A DNA stretch of 64,000 nt from Cellvibrio sp. pealriver (GTDB lineage Bacteria; Pseudomonadota; Gammaproteobacteria; Pseudomonadales; Cellvibrionaceae). The first letter of the stretch is position 1. Each line of letters opens with the position of its first letter. The stretch is from positions 186,001 through 250,000 of the forward strand of contig NZ_KQ236688.1 in assembly GCF_001183545.1 (NCBI RefSeq), written 5' to 3'. This document shows, piece after piece, positions 27,132 through 35,620 of this stretch. Under the pieces are notes generated by a model that saw only the letters and a program-made list of their open reading frames with translations, searched no databases and had not been told where the DNA came from. The translations under genes and the position numbers were made by a program.

Positions 27132-27282
27132 TTTCACATCGAAAGCGCCGGATAGATTTAACAATAACAGCAACCCCTTTCTGGTTTTCGATGTAAACCT
27201 GCCCGCAATGGGTAAATCAACCGCAGTCCTTCTCCTCTATAAGCGGTATTGGTTGAAAGGCAAAAAACCAAGGAATCTAATA

Positions 27283-28347
27283 ATGAAACTATCCAATGTT
27301 AAAAAAAGTCTTGTCTCATCCGTTGTTGCTTGTGCCGCAGCGTTTTGCGTATCTGCAGTAAGCGCGCAAACCCTGACGTCAAATTCAACTGGCACCAATA
27401 ACGGTTTTTACTACACCTTCTGGAAAGATTCTGGTAGCGCCTCTATGACGTTACAGTCCGGAGGGCGTTATACATCGCAATGGACCAACAACACCAATAA
27501 CTGGGTGGGTGGTAAAGGCTGGAATCCGGGCAGCAGTTCGCGCGTATTGAATTACTCCGGTAACTACGGTGTAAGCAATAGCCAAAACTCCTATCTGGCA
27601 TTTTACGGTTGGACTCGCAATCCGTTGATCGAGTACTACATCATTGAAAGTTATGGTTCATACAATCCGGCCAGTTGTTCAGGCGGTACTGACTATGGCA
27701 GCTTCACCAGCGATGGTGCGACTTATAACGTGCGCCGTTGCTTGCGTACCCAGCAACCATCGATCGATGGCACCCAAACTTTCTATCAATACTTCAGTGT
27801 AAGAAACCCTAAAAAAGGTTTCGGCAATATTTCCGGCACCATCACTTTTGCTAACCACGTTAATTTCTGGGCGAGCAAAGGCCTGAACCTTGGCAACCAT
27901 GACTATCAAGTGATGGCGACTGAGGGTTATCAAAGTAACGGCAGCTCCGATATTACTGTTGCTTCAGGCAGTGGTAGCGGTGGTGGCAGTTCATCTTCTG
28001 CTGGTGGTGGTAGCAAAACCATCGTAGTACGTGCTCGTGGTTCTGTCGGTGGTGAGAGCATCACCTTGAAAGTGAACAATACTGCTGTACAAACCTGGAC
28101 GTTAAGCACCACGATGACCAACTACACCGCGACCACGTCTTTGTCGGGCGGTAGCTTGGTGGAGTACACCAACGATTCCGGTAACCGCGATGTGCAAGTG
28201 GATTACATCAGTGTGAACGGTTCTGTTCGCCAGTCAGAAGCGCAAACTTACAACACCGGTGTTTATCAAAATGGTGCCTGTGGTGGCGGCAATGGCCTGA
28301 GCGAGTGGATGCACTGCAACGGCGCAATTGGCTATGGCAACCTCTAA
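27283..28347 (+). CDS. secreted endo-1,4-beta-xylanase, GH11 + CBM60-like
   Basis: Secreted xylanase. Signal peptide 1-28 (ending SAVSA), GH11 beta-jelly-roll (about 30-225), a Gly/Ser linker, then a C-terminal module from KTIVVRARGS to the end that resembles CBM60. The nucleophile is Glu117 in PLIEYYIIES and the acid/base is Glu214 in ATEGYQS. The ATG at 27283 has AAGGA eight bases upstream and begins the only sensible signal peptide. Isolated gene between two terminators, with an elaborate upstream region. The CBM60 assignment is by motif recall. Confidence 0.95.
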   Translation: MKLSNVKKSLVSSVVACAAAFCVSAVSAQTLTSNSTGTNNGFYYTFWKDSGSASMTLQSGGRYTSQWTNNTNNWVGGKGWNPGSSSRVLNYSGNYGVSNSQNSYLAFYGWTRNPLIEYYIIESYGSYNPASCSGGTDYGSFTSDGATYNVRRCLRTQQPSIDGTQTFYQYFSVRNPKKGFGNISGTITFANHVNFWASKGLNLGNHDYQVMATEGYQSNGSSDITVASGSGSGGGSSSSAGGGSKTIVVRARGSVGGESITLKVNNTAVQTWTLSTTMTNYTATTSLSGGSLVEYTNDSGNRDVQVDYISVNGSVRQSEAQTYNTGVYQNGACGGGNGLSEWMHCNGAIGYGNL

Positions 28348-28380
28348 GGTTTGACGTGCAAATGACGTAAATACGTTACA

Positions 28381-28410
28381 AAAAAGGGGCGGATTTTTAG
28401 CCCCTTTTTT
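28381..28410 (+). terminator. rho-independent terminator after xylanase
   Basis: Perfect 10-bp stem AAAAAGGGGC / GCCCCTTTTT with a 9-nt loop, followed by further T. Flanking A-run also allows leftward activity. Confidence 0.92.
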
Positions 28411-28413
28411 GTC

Positions 28414-28472
28414 GATATAAAAACCCATTCCATATAAAAACTATCTCATATAAAAACTACTCATATAAAAAT
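28414..28472 (+). repeat. four CATATAAAAAC direct repeats before the HEAT-like genes
   Basis: GATATAAAAAC (28414), CATATAAAAAC (28431), CATATAAAAAC (28447) and CATATAAAAAT (28462) recur with spacing of 17, 16 and 15 bp. They end about 20 bp before the next ATG. Each contains a TATAAA element, so they may provide several weak -10 boxes or phased A-tract curvature. Confidence 0.75.
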
Positions 28473-28490
28473 AATAGAGAGGCATAGACG

Positions 28491-29462
28491 ATGAGAAACA
28501 ACAGTCGCCCCATCCCCCACTATCTACTTGCTGCGATTTCAGGTGCAGTGATGTGTTATGCGGCTATCGCCCTGACAACCGATAATTCCCTCCAGTCTGA
28601 AAAAATAATTGCACTGGAAAATAAAATTCTGGATTTGGAGCTTGTGCTTGCGCAGAAAGACCTAGAAATTTCACGCAAGGATGACGCTTTAAAAAATGCA
28701 CGCTGGTTAGCGTTGGATTCCCTGGTGAACAAAAACGATGGTGCTCATTCAGTTGCCCAATCACAGCAAGCGCAATCGGCTGCGCTGGGTGATGATCCAT
28801 CCGGTACTGTTAACGCTCTGGTTGTCAACGCAGAAAAACTAAATGCGCTGGATCAAAAATTGCGTGCATTAAGTGCCTCATCGGAGCAAGACCCGCGCTC
28901 GTTTGCAGAAAAAATTGATGTGTTACTGCAAGGCGATGCCAGTGCCGAAAATATTGCGGTTGCGACAAAAGGTCTGCTGGAGCTGGCAGGGAATCCCGAG
29001 ATCCTTCCCGACCAAGCATTGGATATGCTTTACAGTAATCAAGCCAATCCGGATATAAAACGTGTTGCAGCGCAAGTGTTGTCAATGCGCGGTGACAATC
29101 GCCTGATCGAAAAACAAGTGAATGAAGCACAGGCAAGCCTGCATAGCGATAATGTTACAGAGCGGCAACAAGCGTTGATCGCGCTGGGAAAAACACGTCA
29201 TGCCAGTGCGGCCAATGTTATCGCGCCTTTGCTGCAAGACAGTGATACCGCCGTTAAATTGGAGGCGCTTCTGGCATTGCGTGCTACGGGTAACCAGCAG
29301 CATGTGTATATGGTGGAAGCGTTAGTGAATCATCCTGATACATCGGTCAGTTGGCTGGCCAGGGATGTGGTCACTAATTTACAAAATCTGAGTGATAAAG
29401 CCCGCACGCAGCTCAGCAGTGCAGATATCAATGCTGAATTGCCTGTGCTGCAGATGCCTTAG
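28491..29462 (+). CDS. membrane-anchored HEAT-like repeat protein, copy 1
   Basis: Function unknown. The 323 residues start with one N-terminal hydrophobic segment (about 11-28, LLAAISGAVMCYAAIAL), then a coiled coil with regular Leu/Lys/Glu spacing (about 36-70). A helical-repeat C-terminal half contains RVAAQVLSMRGDNRLI, LEALLALRATGNQQH and VEALVNHPDTSVSWLARDV, typical of HEAT/PBS-lyase-like repeats. The C-terminal half aligns throughout with the next gene, so they are tandem duplicates. Orientation suggests most of the protein is periplasmic. No partner is recognisable. Confidence 0.75.
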   Translation: MRNNSRPIPHYLLAAISGAVMCYAAIALTTDNSLQSEKIIALENKILDLELVLAQKDLEISRKDDALKNARWLALDSLVNKNDGAHSVAQSQQAQSAALGDDPSGTVNALVVNAEKLNALDQKLRALSASSEQDPRSFAEKIDVLLQGDASAENIAVATKGLLELAGNPEILPDQALDMLYSNQANPDIKRVAAQVLSMRGDNRLIEKQVNEAQASLHSDNVTERQQALIALGKTRHASAANVIAPLLQDSDTAVKLEALLALRATGNQQHVYMVEALVNHPDTSVSWLARDVVTNLQNLSDKARTQLSSADINAELPVLQMP

Positions 29463-29507
29463 TGAATTTTTTTGGCAAAAAAATAGATAAGAAATGAGCG
29501 GATTGTT

Positions 29508-30314
29508 ATGCATGAATCGTTGAAATCGATTGTGATATTTTTGGTGGCGGCAGCGATAGGCTCCGTGGCAACCTATTTTACGATTGCGTCACTTAAGGTT
29601 AACGATTGTGAACCTGCATCAGCATTGGCAACCCAGTTACAAACGTCTGATGTCGCTGTGGGCTCAGCAACAATTTCCTCATCAGCGATGTCTTCATCAG
29701 CAATGAACGTCGATCAATTGCTAAAAGATTTGCGCACGCGCTTTATTGGTGATGAGCGCTCAATTGCTGAAAAGCTGCGCGATTTTCTTGCGCAGCATTC
29801 CGATCAAAAAAATACCGCGATTGCGGCCAAAGTGATTGTAGATCTGGCAGAAAATAATGAGCTGTTGCCAGATGCTGATGTGAGTCACCTTTACCATCAT
29901 CAGTCGCAACCGGAATTAAAACGTGTATTAGCACAAGTGTTATCGTTGCGCGGTGATAATCAATTGTTGAATGCTTATATTGCAGATATAGAGAAAAATG
30001 TGCACAACGCAGAACCTGAAGCGCAACAAAAAATGCTGATGGAATTGGCAAAAACCCACTACGTTGGTGCAGTGGGTGTTATCGAGCCACTGCTGCAAAG
30101 TCAAAACAACAGCGTGATATTGGATGCGTTGCTTACTTTGCGCGCTACCGGCAATGAAAGTCATCTCCATTATGCTGAGGCACTGGTTAATCACCCCGAC
30201 CAATCGATCAGTTGGCTCGCTAAGGATGTGATTAACCAGTTGCAATATCTCAGTCAGAAAGCTCGCACCCGGCTCGTTCTTGCGGATATCACTGCAGAGT
30301 TGCCGCCGATTTAA
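29508..30314 (+). CDS. membrane-anchored HEAT-like repeat protein, copy 2
   Basis: Paralogue of the preceding gene, 268 residues. It has one hydrophobic N-terminal helix (about 6-26), a Ser/Met-rich spacer (SSAMSSSAM) in place of the coiled coil, then the same repeat domain with RVLAQVLSLRGDNQLL, LDALLTLRATGNESH and AEALVNHPDQSISWLAKDV. It follows 45 bp after copy 1 and is likely co-transcribed. It ends 28 bp from the convergent 763-aa gene. Function unknown; a scaffold or assembly role is only a guess. Confidence 0.75.
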   Translation: MHESLKSIVIFLVAAAIGSVATYFTIASLKVNDCEPASALATQLQTSDVAVGSATISSSAMSSSAMNVDQLLKDLRTRFIGDERSIAEKLRDFLAQHSDQKNTAIAAKVIVDLAENNELLPDADVSHLYHHQSQPELKRVLAQVLSLRGDNQLLNAYIADIEKNVHNAEPEAQQKMLMELAKTHYVGAVGVIEPLLQSQNNSVILDALLTLRATGNESHLHYAEALVNHPDQSISWLAKDVINQLQYLSQKARTRLVLADITAELPPI

Positions 30315-30342
30315 CACTGCTCGTAACTTAAATTCTCGTAGA

Positions 30343-32634
30343 TTAGTTGTAACGAGCCCTGACTTGATCCATTTTAATTTGTAATCGATCGGGGCACTCT
30401 TCTGTTTCTTGCAAGAATTCCAGGCTATCAAAACCCTGTTGTGCGGATTTTAATAAAAACTGTTCATATTCCTGCTGGAATTGTGGGAATGCTGCTGCAC
30501 GTTGCGCATCGGTTCCTTCATTGGCCACTTTCATTTTTTCAAGCGCGCTTTGCCATGTTGCCAGTGTTGTTTTCGCTGTCTTGAGCGATTGCAAATGTGC
30601 AGCATGCAATTGTTTTAACTCCCGCAGTTTTTGTGCAGTGCCCGGCGCTTTTAGATCCTGAATACGGCAGGCAAGGCCATAGGTTTTCTTTGGCGTTTCT
30701 TCGCTGGGTGGTGTTGGTTCTTCTTCAGGTTCCTGGTCCGGTTCAGATTCCTCTTCCGGTTCTTGTGTGACCGGAATTTCTTCTGGCGGAACTTCCTCTA
30801 CCTGCGGCTCGCTTTCCTCTGGTTGCGGTGGTAGCGGTTGGTCTTCTTTTGGCGGTGGTGTTTTTTCACAATAGGCAAGGCGGTCGCTAATCTGGATATA
30901 TTCTTTAATTAACTTGCTGTGTTGCGGTTCAAGCTCTGCCAGTTGGTCTGCAACACCTGCAAGAATCCCTAAATCCTTGCCAAATTTTTCAGCGGCCAAA
31001 TAAGCCTCGCCATAGGTTTTTCCAAGCGCGATAGCCTGGTTTTGAGCAACCAATACGGCGGTGCCAATATAAAATTTTGCTTGTGCAGTCATATCATCAG
31101 GGTTTGCGAACGCGGTCTGCGCATCACCTACGGCGTTGTAACTGTCCCAGAGGGTGCCTGCAACTTCAAGTCGTTGGTTATTGATCACAATTTGCTGACT
31201 GAGATGAATGCCTTTTGATGCAGCAAACTTCGCCTGTTGCGCTTCACCAAAGCTGAGCGTGTTGATAATGGATTCGCCGGTTTTGATGGCCATGTCTTTG
31301 GTGGTATCTGCAATTTCAGTCGCAGCGCGCTGGAACTCGCTATCACCGGTCAATCCGGTAATACGTTTTACAATAGTGTCGGTACGCTGTTTGTATTCTT
31401 CTTTTTTGGTGCGCAATTTTTCTTGTACTTCATCATCGCAACGTACAATCTCAATCGCCGTCGGCTCACCAATATCGCTGCCGCACAGTGTTTTTGCTTG
31501 CAGTAATGTTTTGCCGGTTTTTACCGGTTGGATTTGAATACTGGTAGCCGTGTTGGTGACGCTGGCGATAGTGTCGTTTGCCAGTGTCATTTGCACAAAG
31601 CCATCAACCGGATTCAGTGTGAGCGGAAAGCTGTAAAATGTTCGGATTTGTTTTCCGTGTTCATCATAAATTCCCAGCTTTGGAATAGCAGAACCGTTAT
31701 TGATGTTGACTAACTCAACAACGCTACCTGCAATAGTGGCACTGGCCGTTTTTCCTTTGACAGTGTAGTCAACGGTCACTTCACCTTTTCCGGGTGTTTT
31801 CCCTTGAATAGTTGCGCTGTTTTTTTGTTGGCGGGTGATTGCCAATACATCGGCGGGACTAGCTGTAAATTGATAGTTTCCGTTTTCCGGCGAGCCTTCT
31901 GCACTCACTTCGCGAGTCTCATCTTTCGCCAAATGCAAACAGGCATTGAACGCGACTTCCGGATCTTCTGCACCGGATTTATAACGCAAATTCACAGAGC
32001 CGGTTTTTAATTGGCTCCCCATGCACATAGGTGCAATACCCACTACCGTCCCATCAAATTTATAGGTTTTGTTAAAACCTTTTTGCAGGTCTTCCAGCGT
32101 GATATCCAGTGCAGGGCTGATTGCGTTGAGCATTCCGGTGTGAATGCTTGCCATGACGTTGGGGTATTCAAAAGACGTACCGGCAGAGTTGACTCTGCAA
32201 ACACCCATTTCATCGGCTGAAAAAATAAAGGCAGGTGAGTTGTAAGCCGCGTCTTGTGCAAGGCTCACCGTGAGTTGGACTTTGTTGGAATTTTTTTGGC
32301 TAACATTGGCCGTCATAATGACCTTGCCATCGTTATCGCGACAAGTCACTTTATTGCTCTGGAATTTTACCGAGGGAATTGCCCGTTGCCCTTGGTGGCT
32401 GGTATCAAAAGCCGTGTAGCTAATCAACAGATCGGCGAGCGGGCCATTTTCAACATAGACCGGTCCTTTCCAATTAAGGCTCCAATCGCCGCCTTCACAA
32501 TTTTCACCTTCGTAGGGAAGGCTATCCATTTGCACGTCGGCGTAAACCGGTTCGGGTTCATCATCAGCTGACACGAATACAGGCGCACTGGCAGCAAGTG
32601 CCAGCAGCGCGCTATAAAATCCTTTTGCTCTCAT
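30343..32634 (-). CDS. exported multidomain protein of unknown function (Ig-like, helical, Pro/Glu-rich)
   Basis: I do not recognise the family. The 763-residue protein has a signal peptide (1-23, ending VFVSA), a Cys-containing N-terminal region (about 25-230), one or two bacterial Ig (BIG2-like) segments (about 250-410; SATIQGKTPGKGEVTVDYTV is the clearest), and a long helical region (about 415-600). A strongly acidic Pro/Glu-rich linker follows (about 605-660), then a helical C-terminal domain. The ATG at 32634 is preferred to 32640 because AAGGA lies six bases before it. It follows the next gene upstream by nine bases, so the two are co-translated. Periplasmic or surface location is inferred. 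Confidence 0.75.
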   Translation of the reverse strand: MRAKGFYSALLALAASAPVFVSADDEPEPVYADVQMDSLPYEGENCEGGDWSLNWKGPVYVENGPLADLLISYTAFDTSHQGQRAIPSVKFQSNKVTCRDNDGKVIMTANVSQKNSNKVQLTVSLAQDAAYNSPAFIFSADEMGVCRVNSAGTSFEYPNVMASIHTGMLNAISPALDITLEDLQKGFNKTYKFDGTVVGIAPMCMGSQLKTGSVNLRYKSGAEDPEVAFNACLHLAKDETREVSAEGSPENGNYQFTASPADVLAITRQQKNSATIQGKTPGKGEVTVDYTVKGKTASATIAGSVVELVNINNGSAIPKLGIYDEHGKQIRTFYSFPLTLNPVDGFVQMTLANDTIASVTNTATSIQIQPVKTGKTLLQAKTLCGSDIGEPTAIEIVRCDDEVQEKLRTKKEEYKQRTDTIVKRITGLTGDSEFQRAATEIADTTKDMAIKTGESIINTLSFGEAQQAKFAASKGIHLSQQIVINNQRLEVAGTLWDSYNAVGDAQTAFANPDDMTAQAKFYIGTAVLVAQNQAIALGKTYGEAYLAAEKFGKDLGILAGVADQLAELEPQHSKLIKEYIQISDRLAYCEKTPPPKEDQPLPPQPEESEPQVEEVPPEEIPVTQEPEEESEPDQEPEEEPTPPSEETPKKTYGLACRIQDLKAPGTAQKLRELKQLHAAHLQSLKTAKTTLATWQSALEKMKVANEGTDAQRAAAFPQFQQEYEQFLLKSAQQGFDSLEFLQETEECPDRLQIKMDQVRARYN

Positions 32635-32643
32635 CGTCATTCC

Positions 32644-33906
32644 TTACAGTCCAAGCTCATCTTCCAGTTCATCGGTTTCTTTTTGGTATTCAGCCGATGC
32701 ACCTTTTTTACGCTGTTCTTCCAATTGCTTTTGCATCTCTTGTGCTTGCTTTTGCAATTGCTGGATTTTTTCCGGATCGCTATACATTTTTTGCATTTCG
32801 GCAATTTGCGCTGCTGAGCCCATTTCGGCATCTTTCGCCATTTGGTCGCGCTGGGCTTCTATTTTTGCGCGCGCTTGTTCTTCTTTATCGTAATCGCCAA
32901 TCAGTGAATAAAAATCGCTGGCACGTTGATATTGCGCTGCAGCCATCGCCTGGTCAGCGTAGTTGCGAGCTTTTTTTTCCAACGCGCTAATCTGCTCTTC
33001 TTTATCGAGTTGACGATAAAACTCTAATGCGCTCTCGACTAATTTGACCGTGCCACTATAGGATTTGCTGATCCGGTCTGCATGGGCGAGGCGTGCCTGA
33101 TCTATTTTAGCGCGCCACACATCGGCTTCTTTGTAGTCGCGGATTTGTTGCGTCCAGCTATGGGCTTCATCAAATGCTTTGCGAATATCTTCAACACGAT
33201 CCGTTTTCCACTGTTGTTGGAATTGTGTGGAGGCTTGTTGCAAACTCATTGCGCCCATCATATCACCGGGTTTGATGGCATCTTTTTGTTGTTCAAGTTT
33301 TGCAAATGCTTGCAAGTAAGCATCGGGCAATAGGGTGCTGTAACTATTTAATAAGCGTTCAATATTGGTGGGCGGCAAGCTCACAACATAAGGGTCAAAG
33401 GTTGGATCCAGCGTGTAGCCGCCGGTCATGCTAATGGCCGTTTTATTGTTGGCTTTGAAGTAATCCTGCGCGCGCACTTTAAAATGTTCTTGTGCAAATG
33501 CGGAGAGCTGCATATTGGTAGGCGCTTTTTTGAGTGCGGCAACCAGTACCTTGTCGGCAGCAGCAAAATGGGAGCCTTTTTCGTACCATTGGAAAGCACC
33601 GGCAGGTTTTCCATCCTTAAATAAATTCCCTTTTTGCTCTTCCAGTTTTCCTTGCTTGCTGCCAAGTGCAATCGCTTTGGTGAGCGCTTGCTTGGCAACA
33701 GGGTTGCCGCCATCTTCACATACATAACCTTGAGCAACATCGTATTTATTGATGGCATCCCAGAGTTGTCCTTGCGCTTCAAGGTTCATGCCTTGTTGGT
33801 AGGCCTGTTGTGCATCGGTCACGCTCAAGTCAGCAACGCAATCAGCAAAACTCAGTGGGGCTGCTGATGCAATCACAAGTAAGCCGGCAGTCAGTATTTT
33901 TTTCAT
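32644..33906 (-). CDS. exported TPR-like/coiled-coil protein of unknown function
   Basis: Function unknown. The 420-residue protein has a signal peptide (1-21, ending LSFA, next residues DC), TPR-like helical repeats in the N-terminal part (about 30-150, with AQQAYQQGMNLEAQGQLWDAI and AFQWYEKGSHFAAADKVL), and a long charged helical C-terminal half. The C-terminal 60 residues are Gln/Lys/Glu-rich coiled coil (about 350-410). Start ATG has AAGGA nine bases upstream. It lies between the DUF4412-like gene (30-bp gap) and the 763-aa gene (9-bp gap), so all three form one unit. An envelope scaffold is a reasonable but unproven role. Confidence 0.75.
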   Translation of the reverse strand: MKKILTAGLLVIASAAPLSFADCVADLSVTDAQQAYQQGMNLEAQGQLWDAINKYDVAQGYVCEDGGNPVAKQALTKAIALGSKQGKLEEQKGNLFKDGKPAGAFQWYEKGSHFAAADKVLVAALKKAPTNMQLSAFAQEHFKVRAQDYFKANNKTAISMTGGYTLDPTFDPYVVSLPPTNIERLLNSYSTLLPDAYLQAFAKLEQQKDAIKPGDMMGAMSLQQASTQFQQQWKTDRVEDIRKAFDEAHSWTQQIRDYKEADVWRAKIDQARLAHADRISKSYSGTVKLVESALEFYRQLDKEEQISALEKKARNYADQAMAAAQYQRASDFYSLIGDYDKEEQARAKIEAQRDQMAKDAEMGSAAQIAEMQKMYSDPEKIQQLQKQAQEMQKQLEEQRKKGASAEYQKETDELEDELGL

Positions 33907-33936
33907 AACAAAATTTCCTTGTGGATAATGTCCAGT

Positions 33937-34554
33937 TTATTGCGGCTTAAAGTTTTTCATCATATTGCCCATGCTCGGCATAGGTTGGTAACCCGGTGGT
34001 AACTCAAACAGAGCGGCTTCTTGTGGTTCGACTTTCAGATTTTTTAACGTCATGGTCACACGATTTTTTTCCTTGCCTTCTTTACTTAAAAAATCCATTT
34101 TTACCGGAATGTTTTCAGGCGATAACCAAATAAAGCCGCCAGCACTTTTATCTTTCATCAGAATTTTGTACTTGGTGGTGTTTATTCCATCCAGTGTTTC
34201 ACTGCCTACTTTTTCAATAGTGACATCATCCGGCGCATTGCCTGACATTTTATTGGCCGATTTCATATCGACTTCCATATACATTTTTTGCATCGGCATT
34301 AATTGCCATGCAATGTTTTTATCAGGGCGGATGATCGAGATCATACTCATGCCTTCCATTTGCATTTCGTTGCGTTCTTTTCCGTGTGAGTGATGCACGG
34401 TTTGGGTAAAGCTACCTTCAGCCATAACAACCTGGCGTACACCGGAGTATTCAGTGTCGGGCGCAGGGATACTATTGGCATTGCTGTTATGTGCAAAAAG
34501 CAAACCGGTAGTTAAGGAAAAAAAGAGAGTGAATAAATGGGTGAGTTGTTTCAT
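33937..34554 (-). CDS. exported DUF4412-like protein
   Basis: Predicted periplasmic protein of 205 residues with a signal peptide (about 1-26, ending NSNAN). The body is beta-rich, resembling DUF4412/lipoprotein-carrier-like folds: it contains GSFTQTVHHSHGK, IIRPDKNIAWQLMPMQKMYME, and FIWLSPENIPVKMDF, with a Met/Pro-rich C-terminus. The start at 34554 was chosen because MKQLTHLFTLFF begins the signal peptide; upstream in-frame ATGs would not. First gene of the three-gene unit; a terminator lies upstream, so a separate promoter is expected in 34555-34582. Confidence 0.7.
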   Translation of the reverse strand: MKQLTHLFTLFFSLTTGLLFAHNSNANSIPAPDTEYSGVRQVVMAEGSFTQTVHHSHGKERNEMQMEGMSMISIIRPDKNIAWQLMPMQKMYMEVDMKSANKMSGNAPDDVTIEKVGSETLDGINTTKYKILMKDKSAGGFIWLSPENIPVKMDFLSKEGKEKNRVTMTLKNLKVEPQEAALFELPPGYQPMPSMGNMMKNFKPQ

Positions 34555-34582
34555 GGTAAAAGTCCGTTTGTGGGTGGAATAA

Positions 34583-34621
34583 AAAGGCCCGCGGATATCT
34601 GGCATCGATAAATCCGCAGGC
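34583..34621 (-). terminator. rho-independent terminator after hemerythrin-like gene
   Basis: On the minus strand GCCTGCGGAT pairs with ATCCGCGGGC (one mismatch) across a 15-nt loop and is followed by ctttttatt. It separates the hemerythrin-like gene from the DUF4412-like gene. Confidence 0.75.
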
Positions 34622-34641
34622 ATAAGAAAAAAGAATATTAA

Positions 34642-35331
34642 TCAGGCTGCAGTGGCTTTTGGTTGGCTGAGCTTTAATGTGTGATTCAGTTTCAGCCAGT
34701 CCCGTGTGTTCAACCGCGGCTTAAGCATCGCGACAGTGTTGCTGAATACATCGGCAGGCACTGCCCGCTGAAATTCCTGCAGGAACATACAGCGCTCGGT
34801 GTGGGTAATGTTCGGCAGGATCATCAGTAAGCTTAGCAGGTTTTCTTCAGGTGTCAGTGAATCAATAATACACTGTTCAATAGCATGAATTTCTTCGTCG
34901 CTGAGATACTTCCATAACAATTCAGCATTAAAAGTTTCTTCAATACGCATATGAGAAAAATTTTCGCCAACGAACAAAGAAAAAACACTGTAGAAATCCA
35001 GCAGTGCCTGTGCTCGTTCGTGTTCCTGTAGCTGTTTGATTTTGGAAATTTTGTCGTGCAATCCTGCAATAGCGATTTCATGCTCCAGATGATCGTGAAT
35101 CGTCTGGCGCGGCGTATCTCCTAGTTGATGCAGCACTGGATGAATAAATTTATTTTCATGCGCCAAGTGGTCGCGACAAACATGCAACAGGTTTGCCGTC
35201 ATATCCAATTGATGTGCTACTGCAGTCGGATCAGTATCGTCGAGCTTGCCAAGGTCAACCAAGTTTTGACAAAGGCTTGCGCGCAGTCCTTTGTGAATTA
35301 ATGTGTAAATATTATAACGGGGCTGATTCAT
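34642..35331 (-). CDS. hemerythrin-like (HHE) domain protein
   Basis: Predicted cytoplasmic diiron protein that could bind O2 or NO. The 229 residues contain HLAHENKFIHPVL and HDHLEHEIAIAG, matching the His/Glu ligands of HHE helices, and FSHMRIEETFNAELL for the fourth helix. A 90-residue helical C-terminal extension (ECIIDSL to the end) is not part of the core. Start ATG at 35331 has GAGG six bases upstream. Family members are often linked to NO or low-oxygen responses. No regulator is adjacent. Confidence 0.8.
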   Translation of the reverse strand: MNQPRYNIYTLIHKGLRASLCQNLVDLGKLDDTDPTAVAHQLDMTANLLHVCRDHLAHENKFIHPVLHQLGDTPRQTIHDHLEHEIAIAGLHDKISKIKQLQEHERAQALLDFYSVFSLFVGENFSHMRIEETFNAELLWKYLSDEEIHAIEQCIIDSLTPEENLLSLLMILPNITHTERCMFLQEFQRAVPADVFSNTVAMLKPRLNTRDWLKLNHTLKLSQPKATAA

Positions 35332-35521
35332 GCTAAGCCTCATCTTCCATTGAGTAGGTAACATTAAAATGGCTAATCAAAACACTGGGCTATCGGTTGC
35401 GATAACAGTCATGTCATTGTGCAAAAGTGATTGGGGCAGGTCTGTAAAAAATTGTGACCAAGGCGTTCATCTTGTGGTTCTTACTTATCTACAGCCAGGC
35501 TACACCCGAGCCGGAGGCTCA

Positions 35522-35550
35522 TGGCACCCGATAGCCAAATAGGCTAGAAT
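35522..35550 (+). promoter_or_regulatory. probable lepA promoter
   Basis: TGGCAC (35522-35527), 17-bp spacer and TAGAAT (35545-35550). The start of transcription would be near 35557, after the in-frame ATG at 35549, which supports the downstream GTG as the lepA start. Confidence 0.5.
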
Positions 35551-35620
35551 GCCGCCCAATCTTTTCGCCCCCCAGTTTCGGGGACCAAAATCCAACTTCA
35601 AACAAAGTAGCCAAGCACCT

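Noticed and set aside
27088..27282. Upstream in-frame start for the xylanase
   Set aside because: It lies upstream of the predicted transcription start and would place 65 unrelated residues before a good signal peptide.
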